64,000 bases of DNA from Tritrichomonas musculus. Its lineage: Eukaryota > Parabasalia > Tritrichomonadida > Tritrichomonadidae. Positions 1 through 11,400 of the stretch are shown piece after piece. The stretch lies in assembly GCA_039105265.1 (NCBI GenBank), contig JAPFFF010000069.1:124001-188000 (forward strand). Reading direction: 5' to 3'. The position numbers were made by a program, and so were the translations under genes. Under the pieces are notes generated by a model. That model searched no databases. It was not told the DNA's origin and was given only the letters and a program-made list of their open reading frames with translations. Position 1 is the first letter of the stretch; every line of letters starts with the position of its first letter.

Positions 1-549
1 TACATTAATTTGAATATCATATTAGCAAAAAAACTTATTTTTTATATCAGAATTTTTTTCTTTTTAAGTGATTTGTAGCCAAAAGTATGTCTATTAAGCC
101 CAGAAAATAATCATGTAGCTAATTTTTTTATTTGTTTTTGTTTCTGGCAGATATCAAATTGAAATGAAATACTAATACACACATGGGTGACCTTGCTCGC
201 AGTAATCAAATAAATTATTTTCATATGAATTGTTCAATTTAACTCTATAGGAATACTTTTGGATAGTTTTCTTTTTTTCATTTATTATTCATAATTATAT
301 ACCAAATATTATCATAATTCTATTTTAATAAACATTTATATATAAATATAATGAAAAATGTTTATTTTTTGTAAAAAAATTGATTTTGAATGTTTATTTG
401 ATGTAAAAGGTGCCGAATTTGGACTTTACAAAAAACGGTTATTGTAAAAGGTGCCGATTTTGTCCAAAAAAAAGTCTACCAACCAGCTTGTCTATTTTTT
501 CCTTCCCCATCAATATAATTATAAATCAAATGATCATTGGTTATTTTTT
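1..549. other. AT-rich intergenic stretch
   Basis: No gene is supported here. The only structure I see is a short direct repeat: a 15-base unit, TGTAAAAGGTGCCGA, occurs near 401 and again near 445, separated by a short spacer. The rest is low-complexity A/T sequence. Confidence 0.5.
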
Positions 550-803
550 TTAAGGTACAAATCCTGTACGTTTAGTAACCGCAATTTTTTTTGACATTCT
601 CATTCTCAAAGAATAAAATGACATGTTAAATAAAAAACGATTATTTTCATCCATTTCATATAACATGTCATAATGCTTATTTAAATTGTAAAATAAGTGT
701 CAAAAACAAACCTAGTCAATTTAAACTTTTTCAGAGACATGCAACTATTCAAATAATAAACGTTCTCATATTCAAAAAATAACGTACTGGATTTGTACCT
801 TAA
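550..803. mobile_element. TTAA-bounded MITE, 254 bp
   Basis: The ends are inverted repeats of about 23 bases: TTAAGGTACAAATCCTGTAC on the left and its near-perfect reverse complement at 783-803, differing by one base. Both ends sit on TTAA, which would fit a piggyBac-type target duplication. A TA duplication with a slightly shorter terminal repeat is equally possible. The interior has no open frame, so this is a non-autonomous element. Confidence 0.6.
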
Positions 804-872
804 TTTTCAATTTATATATATATATATATATATATTAATTATTGAGAGGTATTCATGTAGGGAATTCGTCGA

Positions 873-1375
873 TTAAAATTGAAATCTAAAAATAATTTTC
901 TCATTACCTAACAGTTAATGCCATTTTTTTATTTTATTTTCATTTATAATAGAATCTTAATATATTAATAATATAAAATAATATTCTACCTAATATAAAT
1001 ATAAAGTTATACTTATTTATAAGATAACTGTCCTTATAACTTTTTGTGCATTACATTCAATTATTTTGTTATAAATATATTTTAGAATATTTTAAAGATA
1101 AAAAGGAAATTGTTGAAGAGGAGGATGCCGAAGAAGAAGAAGAAGATAGATATGAATTATTTGACGAATATGATGAATACATATATAGATTTGAATTGAT
1201 TTAAATCAACGTGTTTTTGATCCATTCAATTATTTTTTCTAATTATCTAATAATATTTTGTAATAGTACCTTGATATAAAATAAACAAATAAATATTGAA
1301 ATGTTTTAGATGAATTTACAATTATTGGTATTATATTTTCTCTCAATAAATTCTTTATTATTTAAAAACAAATTT
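873..1375. repeat. Repeat R1, left part (paralogue of 24305-24693)
   Basis: This stretch aligns closely with 24305-24693. Shared landmarks include the block around CTAACAGTTAATGCCATTTT and the block around TTTAAATCAACGTGTTTTTG. R1 has an extra tract of about 113 bases at 1074-1186 that R2 lacks. Its continuation, from about 2336, matches R2 at about 24885, so the mariner remnant at 1376-2325 sits inside it. Confidence 0.75.
1074..1186 (+). pseudogene. Filler copy of an ankyrin gene 3' end
   Basis: Read on the plus strand, this tract encodes the last 34 or so residues of the ankyrin protein at 2923-5388 (EYFKDKKEIVEEEDAEEEE onward). The copied segment, about 1079-1186, appears identical to the reverse complement of about 2926-3037. 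The stop codon is not included. The related repeat R2 lacks this tract and reads straight across the junction. The short ATA overlaps at both edges suggest a templated insertion during break repair. Confidence 0.7.
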
Positions 1376-2147
1376 TTTATCAATATGTAAAAGTTTATGA
1401 TGTTTTGTAAATTTTGCGATTTCTACATTTGTATTTTCAGTCATTTCAGGAAGAATGCTTTCACACATATATGTGCTAGTGAATCTTGTATTTGTTGGGA
1501 GAGCATTTATTGATATGATGCCTTTACAGTTGAAAGAAATAAAAATCATTACTATTTCTGAATTAATCATCTTCTTCACTAAATCTGGTGGATTTTCTCC
1601 AGGTACACACCATGCAGATTCTTGCTGATTTATCAAAAATATCCATGACTCATCACCTGTTACAACTGATGCTCTTTGATTCTCATTAAGTGATGTGAGC
1701 TTTTTCAGCATTAAAATAGAATACTTTTTGAATTGTTGTTTGATTCTCATTAAAAAAGTCCACTCTTTTTCTCTTTTGGTCCTCATTCAAAAAGTGAGGT
1801 ACCCATCTTGCAGTGCACTTTTTTAAACCAAGCTCTTGTTTTAGAATTCTAATAACTTTTCCTTTGCTTATGGCAAGTGTGGCTGATATATATCTTGCAG
1901 AAGCGAATGGAAATTCTTCTAAAATTTGTTGTATTTCTTCAACTCTATCGTTTTCAACAGGTCTTCCCGATCGATGCAAATCAGCAAGGTCAGTCCGGCC
2001 ATTTTTAAATTCTCGTTACCAATAACGAACACCACTTCGTGATATACATCCTTCTCCATATGTTGAAACAAGTTGAGCAAGTGCATTTGGAACTGATGTC
2101 TGATTAAGATACAAAAAATAAACAACTGCTCTAATTTCGTATTCCAT
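1376..2147 (-). pseudogene. Mariner transposase, degenerate and 3'-truncated
   Basis: This is a cut-and-paste transposase of the mariner group. The likely start is the ATG at 2147. The N-terminal half has the paired helix-turn-helix region with the hallmark LHRSGRP and ARWVPHFL motifs. The catalytic half has TGDESWIF (first Asp) and ends at LLHID, the second Asp. The third catalytic residue and the C-terminus are absent. One in-frame stop lies about 45 codons from the start, and a frameshift lies between the DNA-binding and catalytic halves. It cannot make a working enzyme. Confidence 0.8.
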
Positions 2148-2325
2148 AAAAATGAAGTAAAATTTTCTTTAACGGATTTTAACGGATTTGAAATGACGTT
2201 AATGAAACGTCAATTATCAGAAAAATAGATCATAATTAACGAATGCAATATTCAATATTTTCATTGTAATATTTTAATTCAATACAAATATTTATTGGGT
2301 AGCAGTTACCTTTTGACCTCCCTAT
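1376..2325 (-). mobile_element. Truncated Tc1/mariner element
   Basis: The right end (2297-2325) looks like a mariner terminal repeat, reading inward TAGGGAGGTCAAAAGGTAAC next to a TA. The left end is missing: the element stops at 1376, inside the transposase gene, and no matching repeat is found. Compared with repeat R2, the insertion and a deletion have together replaced about 190 bases of host sequence (24694-24884 in R2). Confidence 0.7.
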
Positions 2326-2922
2326 ATTGTTTTCACTTGAATTTTTCACAATATTAGTTTTATCATAACATGACAGCATCATCTATTTTTTTTTTTTTTT
2401 TTTTGTATTTTTCAGCATCCATTTTTAGATATAAAGTGCCCCCAAAAAAATAGGGGTCTCATTCAAAAAAATAGAGGTCGACGATCAAGTTAAGAAAAAA
2501 TAGAATATTTTTTCAGAAAATAAAATTTTAAGAAAAAAATTTTTTTTACAAATATTTTTTTCTCAAAATAAATTTTTGTTATCGTTTTCCCTTGAAATTA
2601 ATTATTTTTTGAATCGACCCCCTTTATTTCTCTCACTTTAGTGTAAATTAAGCAGGCCAAGTTTTAAAATTGATTGAGTTGCTTCATGCAAAAGTGTAAT
2701 GGTTTTTCATTTTTTTTTTATGTTAAAAGAAATGCATGAAAATACATTTAATATTTAGATATGCAAATAGAATGACAAAATGATAATTGTGGTTATTACT
2801 ACTTAAAGTAAAGCTTCTAATAATTCAATTTTATGCTTTGTGCTATTGGCATATCTAAATAAATTTAAAAGAAAAAAAAGAAAGAAAAAAATTATTAAAA
2901 ATTTAATTTATTTTGAAAAAGT
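2326..2922. other. Intergenic; right remnant of repeat R1
   Basis: Bases 2336-2400 match repeat R2 at about 24885-24950, with a shared block around TTTCACAATATTAGTTTTA followed by a GACAGCATC motif and a poly-T run. The rest is AT-rich, and no coding sequence is supported. Confidence 0.5.
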
Positions 2923-5388
2923 TCAATATATGTATTCATCATATTCGTCAAATAATTCATATCGATCTTCTTCTTCTTCTTCGGCATCCTCCTCTTCAAC
3001 AATTTCCTTTTTATCTTTAAAATATTCTAAAATTTCTTTATTGCCTTTTTTCTTAGCAGCTTCAAATGGAGACATTTTATCGAATATTCTGTAATTATAG
3101 CTTAACTCATCATTTATATCTTCTTCTTCTCCCATTTCCTGGTATTTTTTAATATTTTCCATCATTTTCCTTCTACTAAACGCCCCATTTTTTGTGTAAT
3201 TATCTTTTCGGTAGTTCAAATAATCAAGTCTTCTTTCACTTTCCCTTCTTATTGGTCTTTCTTTATCTTTTCTAATTCTAGGATGATAGTAGCCAATTGA
3301 ATTTCTACCTTTTAAATTTGATCCACCACCAATGTCCAACAAGCCGAAATTGATGTCAATATTGTTCTTTTCTAATAAAAGAAGGACAGTTTTTGAATCA
3401 TCTTTTTCAATTGCTAAGAACAAAGGTGATTTCATTTGCTTTGTTCTTTCATACTTATAAAATCGATATTCTTTGATTGACAAGTCATTTACATCAATTG
3501 ATTCATTATTTAATAAAATGTCTATAATTTTATAATATTGTTTTCTAATTGCAATGTGTAATGCAGCTTCTTTTCTCTTATGAACATATGATAAATTGGC
3601 AGTTGTGTAGAATTCAACTAACTTTTGATTCACATCCACATCTTTATGTAACAAAATAGCTTGGCAAATTTCAAAATTTCCTTTTTCGCATGCAAATGCA
3701 AGAGGAGCTTTTTCTTCATATTCTTCTTTGCCTCCATTCCACCATCTTTCATATGTTGACTTCAAATTGATGCTAATTTCTGGATGTTTAATTAAGCATT
3801 CAGCAACTTCTGTGTTGTCATTTTCAATGGCCAAATAAAGTGGTGTTAGTCTTTCTCGTGCATCATCATTACTTGGATAACTGTCCAATGTTTTCTTATT
3901 GACATCGATGTTCTGCTTCTCACATAATAGATTGGCTATTTCCAAGTTTCCGTTTTCAGCAACAATGTGTAATGCTGTCTTTTCTTCTTTCTTTGTGTCA
4001 ATATTTCCGTGATGATGATTTTTAACTTCTTGGTAATATCTTATCAATACTTGATTGACATTAATTTTAGGATGTTTTAACAACAGTCGTGTAATGTCAA
4101 CATCTTCATTTTCAACGGCAAAATGTAGTGCTGTTATTTCTTGATCAGTATAGCTGCATTTGTTGTCATTTCTATATTCTATTTTTGATATTTCTCTAGA
4201 AAGATAACTAATTCGATTCCAATTGGTGAAATCTTCAGAAATTTTTGTATTCTTTTGTTTGCTTTTATCATCATCTTTTCCATTATAATCATCTTCTCCT
4301 TTATCTTTGTCTTGTCCGTTGTCTCCGTGATAAGGACAGTTTAATATGTAATTCACATTGATTCGGCCTTTTGACAAGATATCTTCAACAATGAAAAAGT
4401 GGCCATATTGGCAGGCATTGATAAAAATATCATTGTCATCACAGTCAAACTTAGTTGGATAAAATTCGTAATTATAAAAGTGAAGTGAACTTATAATTTG
4501 CTTTTTTTTATCAATATTATCACACAAGTTTGCCTGAATGTAATTGGCAACTTGGTTATGGTGGCATTTCATGGCTTCTTCTAAGCATTGGTTATATGTA
4601 CTATCATTTGGTGTCACTTTTTGTTCTTCAAGAATATGGATCATCTCGGCATTGTTGGAATGGATTGCGTATTCCCATAATGATGGACTCATTTCAGCCC
4701 CATTCATCATTAAATATTTGAATGCTTGAATGGATCCGAAAAATGCTGCATATTCTATTAATGTCGGCTTGTTCTCTAATAAGAAAGAATTTGTTTCATA
4801 AATTGATGGTGGAACTGTATAACTTTTAATCTGAATGTTGGCTTGATTTAAATGGGCAACAAATTCGCTAATTGTATCATTTCTGATTAGTTGGCAAATA
4901 TAATTGTCATTTTCTCCAATTTCTCGCTTTTTATTGAATATTTCTTTTTCGTCTTCTTTGCAATTCTTTAAACCGAAATAAATTGGATAAGCATAATTAT
5001 ATAATTTTCCTCCTCGCATTTTTCTGGCGATTTTAGAATCAATAAATAGTAATCCTTTTTCAATTAAAAAGAGAAGAAGTCTTTTATCGTCTTTAAATAT
5101 ATTGAAAATCTCTAAATTGGAGAAATTTTTTTTTATATCGTCGAGAAAAATGGATAAAGCTTGGAAAATTCTATCATAAAAGGTAGAAGAACGGTGATGG
5201 TCATGGAAAACTTTTTGAATTAAGCTAAGGAAAAGTTTTAATTCTGGTTTGTTATCAGTAAAATTGCAAGATGAATATATATTTTTCATATTTTGGTAAT
5301 TTTCTTCTGATTGCTCTTCATCATCAAGGAAACTAAGAAGAAAACTTTGAAAGGACTTCATTTTTTCTATTGTTTCTTCCAACTTCAT
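2923..5388 (-). CDS. DUF3447/ankyrin-repeat protein
   Basis: This 821-residue protein belongs to a family expanded in trichomonads. An N-terminal helical region (about 1-180) is followed by a DUF3447-type segment (about 190-300, with LIEYAAFFGSIQAFKYL). At least six degenerate ankyrin repeats of the form TALHxAxENxxxxIxxLLxxxxIDVN span about 390-690. The tail is very acidic (about 795-821). There is no signal peptide or membrane segment, so it is probably cytosolic and protein-binding. The ATG at 5388 follows an Inr-like TCATT by a few bases, which supports this start. The layout matches the gene at 46647-49343. The specific partner or function is unknown. Confidence 0.85.
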   Translation of the reverse strand: MKLEETIEKMKSFQSFLLSFLDDEEQSEENYQNMKNIYSSCNFTDNKPELKLFLSLIQKVFHDHHRSSTFYDRIFQALSIFLDDIKKNFSNLEIFNIFKDDKRLLLFLIEKGLLFIDSKIARKMRGGKLYNYAYPIYFGLKNCKEDEKEIFNKKREIGENDNYICQLIRNDTISEFVAHLNQANIQIKSYTVPPSIYETNSFLLENKPTLIEYAAFFGSIQAFKYLMMNGAEMSPSLWEYAIHSNNAEMIHILEEQKVTPNDSTYNQCLEEAMKCHHNQVANYIQANLCDNIDKKKQIISSLHFYNYEFYPTKFDCDDNDIFINACQYGHFFIVEDILSKGRINVNYILNCPYHGDNGQDKDKGEDDYNGKDDDKSKQKNTKISEDFTNWNRISYLSREISKIEYRNDNKCSYTDQEITALHFAVENEDVDITRLLLKHPKINVNQVLIRYYQEVKNHHHGNIDTKKEEKTALHIVAENGNLEIANLLCEKQNIDVNKKTLDSYPSNDDARERLTPLYLAIENDNTEVAECLIKHPEISINLKSTYERWWNGGKEEYEEKAPLAFACEKGNFEICQAILLHKDVDVNQKLVEFYTTANLSYVHKRKEAALHIAIRKQYYKIIDILLNNESIDVNDLSIKEYRFYKYERTKQMKSPLFLAIEKDDSKTVLLLLEKNNIDINFGLLDIGGGSNLKGRNSIGYYHPRIRKDKERPIRRESERRLDYLNYRKDNYTKNGAFSRRKMMENIKKYQEMGEEEDINDELSYNYRIFDKMSPFEAAKKKGNKEILEYFKDKKEIVEEEDAEEEEEDRYELFDEYDEYIY

Positions 5389-5394
5389 TTTACC

Positions 5395-5399
5395 AATGA
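5395..5399 (-). promoter_or_regulatory. Inr-like TCATT for the ankyrin gene
   Basis: TCATT on the minus strand, 6 bases upstream of the ATG at 5388. It fits the trichomonad initiator consensus TCAYW, which normally lies within about 20 bases of the start codon. Confidence 0.5.
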
Positions 5400-6362
5400 A
5401 AATAAAAAATGAAAATAGATTAACTAAAAAATGTAAAATTTTGGAAATTTTTTGGAAAATTTAATTCAAAAAGCTGAAAATTTTTTTTTTTAAATATGAT
5501 TCATATAAATTTTCAGCTTTAAATATGATTCATATAAATTTTGACAAGTTTTGAGTTAATTATCAAATAATAATTGGTATCTTCCTTTGTTTCAAAATCA
5601 AAGAATTCATATGCATGTAGGTGAACATTCTTATTACAATTATGAATTTTATTAAACAAAATTTTGAATTCTTTGATTTTGATTCATAAATTTTGCCCTA
5701 ATTTTTATAATTATGAATTTTATTAAACAAAATTCGGTTGAGATAACAATGATATTTTTATCAACACTTGTCAATATGTATACTTTTTCATTACTAGGCT
5801 TTGTTGAACAAGAAAGCTTTGGAAGAGTTTTATTTAGAAAAACTTCATCATTACCACAAAATTATATTCATCCTGAAAATGTGTTGCAGAAAGATATGTA
5901 ATATGAATATGATAAAGTCTAAAAATATATATTGTCAGATTTATCTTAAAAAGTTTGTTTTTTAGAGCAAATTTATTCACAAAATATAAAAGTAAAAAAG
6001 AATAAGCCGAGATGATAATAAAGGTTTTAGATCAATATAAATTTTTTTATATTGGCGATTTAGATAATTGCCTTTGGAATATTTAGATCAATATAAATTT
6101 TATAACAATGTTCGGAGTGAATTCGATCATAGAGAAGAGCAAAGCATGACAAAGCTGCTCTCAAAACTGCAATAATAGCATTATAATATAAGAGTAATTA
6201 TGATAATAAAAGTAACAAAAGATAAAGGAAAGTTTTTTTTATGAATCAAATTATTTATCATTGAAAATTCAATAGTTGAAAATTTCAACATAAAAAAGTC
6301 AAAATCTTGAAAGATTAGTAGATAAAATTCAAAATCTACAAATACCTAAAGGTTTTATCATT
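5400..6362. other. Intergenic with short direct repeats and a possible gene relic
   Basis: Three short direct duplications are visible. A block of 22 bases ending in CATATAAATTTT occurs near 5491 and 5519. A block around TTATGAATTTTATTAAACAA occurs near 5639 and 5711. TTAGATCAATATAAATTTT occurs near 6030 and 6081. Between 5713 and about 6190 the plus strand has short coding-like runs (for example LPQNYIHPENVLQ and FDHREEQSMTKLLSKLQ) broken by stops. This suggests an unidentified decayed gene. Confidence 0.35.
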
Positions 6363-7841
6363 TTAATCATGATAAGTATCATCTTGATACAATGGCTCAT
6401 TAATGCCATTTTTCTCCATATCACTTTTTTTCTCACATTTTTTGAAACTGCAACAAAGACTCAACTTTCCAGGTCCAATTGAATCCTTTGCTATCATTAT
6501 CATGATCATTCCGATGAATGTTGATATCAAAGAGGGAAGCCAAAGGACCAATCTGTATCCCTCTTTAGAGTAAGAGACATTTTCATCTTCCTTAATTTGG
6601 TATTTCCAGTTGAGAAGAGCGCCAGTTCCGGTCTGATAAATGATTGTTGATATGTAAGCAGTCAAATTTACGCAGCCGACGGCAGTTGCAGCCACGGATG
6701 CGTGAAAATACTCTCTGCACATTGGATATGCGACGTTTGTCATTGAATTTGAGAAGACTGCATAAATGAAGAAGAGAATGACAATGACAAATGTTTGAAG
6801 CGAATCAATCCAAATGAAAAACGGAACAAAACAGAGAAATGAAATAAAAGTTCCCCAAAAGACGAACCATTTTCGAGTGTTGAACAATTCAGCAGACCAA
6901 GGAATGATCACAGGACCAACCACGTTACCAATAGAGATCGCCATCATTACATTCCCCATCTTAACTAATGAGTAGCCATAAACATTCCTCAAATAAGGGC
7001 CGCCCCACATTCCGTTGACATTGAAGAAGACGCCATTCACAAACAGGTTATAAAGACCGACAAACCAGAAACTTCTGTTTTTAACAACAGTCACGAAATT
7101 TCGACAAAGTTGCCTCATTTTCTCACCAAAACTCAAATTGGATGTGTCAACGTTTGTTTCGAGATTGACAGCTTCATAACCAAGCGAAATCGGATTGCCA
7201 CGGACGAAGATTAAAACAACAATTGACAAAAAAGCACCAACGATTGAAATGATGAAAAAACACCATCGCCAGCCAACACTGTCTGCTAACAAACTAAACG
7301 GTCCTTGTGCAATTAACCCGCCACAGCCGGCAAAAGCACAAAACATGCCAACAACTCGCGAATATTGACTCAACGGAAACCAGTTGGCAATCGTTCTGCA
7401 TGCTGGCGCATAAATTGGCGCTGATCCGATTCCAACAAGAACTCGTCCAAAACACCCGAGTAATAAATTGGATGAAATGCCACAAATGAAGGCCCCTAGG
7501 CTTGATATAATGGAGCATGTGCCTATTAGGTAGCGAGTGTCCATGACATCTGCAAGAAGTCCCGCAAATGGCTGAATTAGGCCATATGGATAAAAAAACA
7601 TTGACGAAAATATCGATAAATCTGAGACGCTGGCACCATAGGATTTGGCCATTGGTTCACTGACTATCGTTGGAACTGCTCTTTGAAAAAATACAAGCAT
7701 GCTTGTAAATGCTATAACCAATATTGTAAAAAACCTTCGTATTTTGAATTTTGTTGGGTAAGTAGGTGATATTCCAATGGTTTCACCTGTGGTAAAAGAT
7801 GAAGGGGTTTGTAAAAGTTTTTCTTCATTGATTTCTTTCAT
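6363..7841 (-). CDS. Major facilitator superfamily transporter
   Basis: The protein has about 492 residues from the ATG at 7841, counting 14 residues in from the first possible non-ATG start at 7883. It shows about 12 hydrophobic segments. The loop after segment 2 has the MFS motif A-like pattern (GLLADVMDTRYLIG). Segments 4-5 carry an RVLVGIGSAPIYAP stretch like that of MFS_1 organic-anion or sugar-phosphate permeases. The N-terminus (about 40 residues) and the Lys-rich C-terminus should be cytosolic. The substrate cannot be read from the sequence. No Inr-like motif is obvious near the start. Confidence 0.85.
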   Translation of the reverse strand: MKEINEEKLLQTPSSFTTGETIGISPTYPTKFKIRRFFTILVIAFTSMLVFFQRAVPTIVSEPMAKSYGASVSDLSIFSSMFFYPYGLIQPFAGLLADVMDTRYLIGTCSIISSLGAFICGISSNLLLGCFGRVLVGIGSAPIYAPACRTIANWFPLSQYSRVVGMFCAFAGCGGLIAQGPFSLLADSVGWRWCFFIISIVGAFLSIVVLIFVRGNPISLGYEAVNLETNVDTSNLSFGEKMRQLCRNFVTVVKNRSFWFVGLYNLFVNGVFFNVNGMWGGPYLRNVYGYSLVKMGNVMMAISIGNVVGPVIIPWSAELFNTRKWFVFWGTFISFLCFVPFFIWIDSLQTFVIVILFFIYAVFSNSMTNVAYPMCREYFHASVAATAVGCVNLTAYISTIIYQTGTGALLNWKYQIKEDENVSYSKEGYRLVLWLPSLISTFIGMIMIMIAKDSIGPGKLSLCCSFKKCEKKSDMEKNGINEPLYQDDTYHD

Positions 7842-8404
7842 GCTTTTTTGGAAATAATCAATAACCGTTAATTTATTTATCAATATAAAAACATTTTTAT
7901 CTTTGAAAATAATTGTTAAAATTAAATATAAATTAGATTTAAATAATTAAAACTAGATATTATATATAAATTATATATAAATCTATATATTTATCTATGA
8001 TAGTAAATTGAGAATACTAATAATCATGCCAGTTTACATTATTTTCAGATAATTCAATATTAATTTAATGAATAGCGTAATTTTGTTTGTTTTAAATCAT
8101 TCTTTTATGTATAAATGCAGGCTAAAAAGATTATAAAGATTATAATTAATTAGATGTATTGATTAAGAGCAAATAATTATATGAAAAACTATGTATGGAT
8201 CAAATAAACTATAGATAAATGAAATAATAACATCACAATTGATAATAAATCTTTATGATTCTGAACAAATATTATTAACTAGATTATATCTCATTTTAAG
8301 CAAATAGTATAACTTTGGCTGTAAGCCAGACATCACTCCAAATACTATTGATGATAACACTTTCATCAAAACATTTGGTATTCTTCTTTTTACTTTGGTA
8401 TTAT
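7842..8404. other. Intergenic, AT-rich
   Basis: This is the upstream region of the MFS gene and the downstream flank of the kinase-Sel1 gene. It has A/T-rich sequence with TATATA runs near 7960-7995. No gene or repeat is supported. Confidence 0.4.
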
Positions 8405-11400
8405 TTATACAACAATTCCAAATCCTTCATAAAATAATGCATTGATTTCAGGAATTTTTTTCTGATTATTATTAGATCTTAACAAAAAGTTGTTTCTTAC
8501 AAAACCAAAATTTTCATTATATAAAATATCATCAGAAATAAAATCTATTTTTTTAATGCCAAAACAATTATATGAAATAATATTTTGGCATATTTTATTG
8601 ACCAATTCTTCATGTAAATCATATTTTTTAATTAATTCTTTTCTTATTTCATCAATTCTAAATCCAAATGTGTGAATTAACACAAGACTTAAAAAACTTG
8701 ATTCAAAACGAATATTCCCAGATTTAATTGATTTGATTAATAATTCAATTGATTTTTTGTTATTTCTAAGTGATTCATCATAAAAATAAATTCGTGCTAG
8801 ATTGTACATCGATAACCTATCATTACGTTTCTTAATCGCTTCTTCAAACAGTTCACAAGCATATTTAATATTTTTTTGTATTTTATCTCCAAATCCATTT
8901 TTATAAATAACTCCTAGGTTATTTTTTGAAAAGGGATCATCAATGCATGACCCTTCTTTATAAAAATGAATAGCTTTATCGACATCTCTTTCTAAAAATC
9001 GTCCTTCATGATATATAAATCCCAAAGTAAAATATGCAAGAAAATATCTATTATTTGAAGAAAGCGTTAATAAATAAATGCCTCTATTAATGTTATGTCT
9101 TTTAAATATTCCATAATAATAAATCCATCCAAGAAATAATTGTGCTTTTTTATGGTTCTTATTAGCAGCGAGTGTCAGATAATGTATACCTTTATTTTCA
9201 TCAAAATTTTTTTTAAAAGGAGATAAATAAATATTTCCTAAATAAAATAGTGCACTTGCTTTATGTTGGTCAGCTGCTTGTAAGTAATAATGAATTGCTT
9301 TATTTATATCAGAAGGTACAAGAAGACCTTCATCATATATATTACCTAGAGCAAATTGTGCTTTTGCATTGTTTTGTTCTGCAGCAAGATGATAATAATG
9401 CAATGCTTTATTTATATTTTGTGGTACATATTTTCCACTATCATAAATAACACCAAGAAAAAATTGTGCATCACTATTATTTTGATTCGAAGCTCTGGTT
9501 AAATAATAAATTGATTTTGGTATGTCACGTGGTACATGATGATATTTATAATAAATAATACCTAAATTAAATTGTGCTCCAGAATGATTTTGATTTGCAG
9601 CTAGAGTTAAAAAATGTATTGCTTTGTTAATATCATAACACTGAAATTCCCTTATCAAGTAAATGCAGCCTAAACCAAATAAAGCATCAGGATAATTTTG
9701 ATTTGCGGCAAGTGTTAAATAATGAATAGATTTATTAATGTTATAATATTTACATTCTTTATTTGCATGAAAGAAGCCAAGAATATATTGAGCAAAAGGA
9801 AAATTTTTGTTTGCAATGATTTTTAAATAATAAAATGCTTTATCTATATCATAATATTGAAATTTATCAATTAAATAAATTAGAATTAAATATATCTGTG
9901 CATTTGTATGATCTTTATTTGCTGCAAGTGTAAGATAATAAACTGCTTTATGAAGATCATAAAACCTGCTATCTTTATTGTAATAAATAGAACCAAGGAT
10001 GAATTGTGCTTCTAAATGATTTTTATCTGCAGCTAGAGTTAAATAATAAATTGCTTTATGAAGATTATAATATTGATTTTTTTTTTCGCTATAAATAGAA
10101 CCAAGGATGAATTGTGCTTCTAAATGATTTTTATCTGCAGCTAGAGTTAAATAATAAATTGCTTTTTTAATATCATGAAAAATTTTATCTATAAAATAAA
10201 TATAACCTAAGCCAAATTGAGACAATAAATGATTATAATTAGCAGCAAATGTAAAATAATAAATTGATTTTTCAATATCACTTTTTATGTCAATGTTATC
10301 GAAATAAATTGATCCAAGCATATAAAAAGCATCTAAAAAATATTGATTTGCAGCTAATGAAAAATAATGAATTGCTTTGTTCATTTTGCGCTGTGTAAAC
10401 TTTCCCTCATAATATATTACACCTAGTTTAAATTGTGCTAATACGTGGTTTTGGTTTGCGGCAAGTGTAAAATATTGAATTGTTTTATTAATGTCACATT
10501 TAATATATTGATTTTCAGAGTAAATAGATCCAAGAGCATATAATGATTCCAAATGATTTTGATTTGCGGCCAATGCGAGATAATATATTGCTTTATTTAT
10601 ATCAATTTCAACTAAAAGATGGCCAAGAAGGTTTTGAGACATTACATGATTTTGATCAGCAGCACATGAAAGATAACGAATTGCTTCATTAAGATTTTGC
10701 TGAACACAATCTCCTTTAGCATAGTAAGCACCTATATTATAAAATGAGTTTAAATGATTTCTTTTTGCAGCAAGAGAAAAATAATAAAAAGCTTTTTTAT
10801 CATCTTTTGGTACATATTTACCATTATAATACATTGATCCTATATCATATAAATCATCTGGTGAATAATTTTCTATATCATCTCCTTGAATAAAATGTTC
10901 ATATGTTACATCTTTTGTTTTTATATTTTTTACAATATCTTTAAATAAAATAAAAATTTTTTGCTTATTTTCATCATATTGGATTTTTGATATAAAATTA
11001 TGATAAAAAGTATATATAATATCAGATATATTTGGTCTCTTAATTGGTTCATTATTCAGACATTCAATCAAAATTGATCGTTCTTTTAAATTTGAATGTT
11101 TTTGGATTTCAATGATCATATCATTTATATTGTGACTTTTATTTGATTTATCAAATAATATAAAATACATTATGTATCCTAGTATAAAAATATCTGATTT
11201 ATATGTTAATAATTTCCCTTGGTCAAGCTCTGGCGGTCTAATAAAACGACAAAAATCCACAGTCTTTTGATCATTTATTTTTATCAAACGATCTAAATCT
11301 ATTAAAACTGCATCTTTATTTTGGTTTATCATTATGTTTTCTGGATACATATCTCGACAAATGTATTCTTTTGAATGTAGATATTGGATTGTCAACATTA

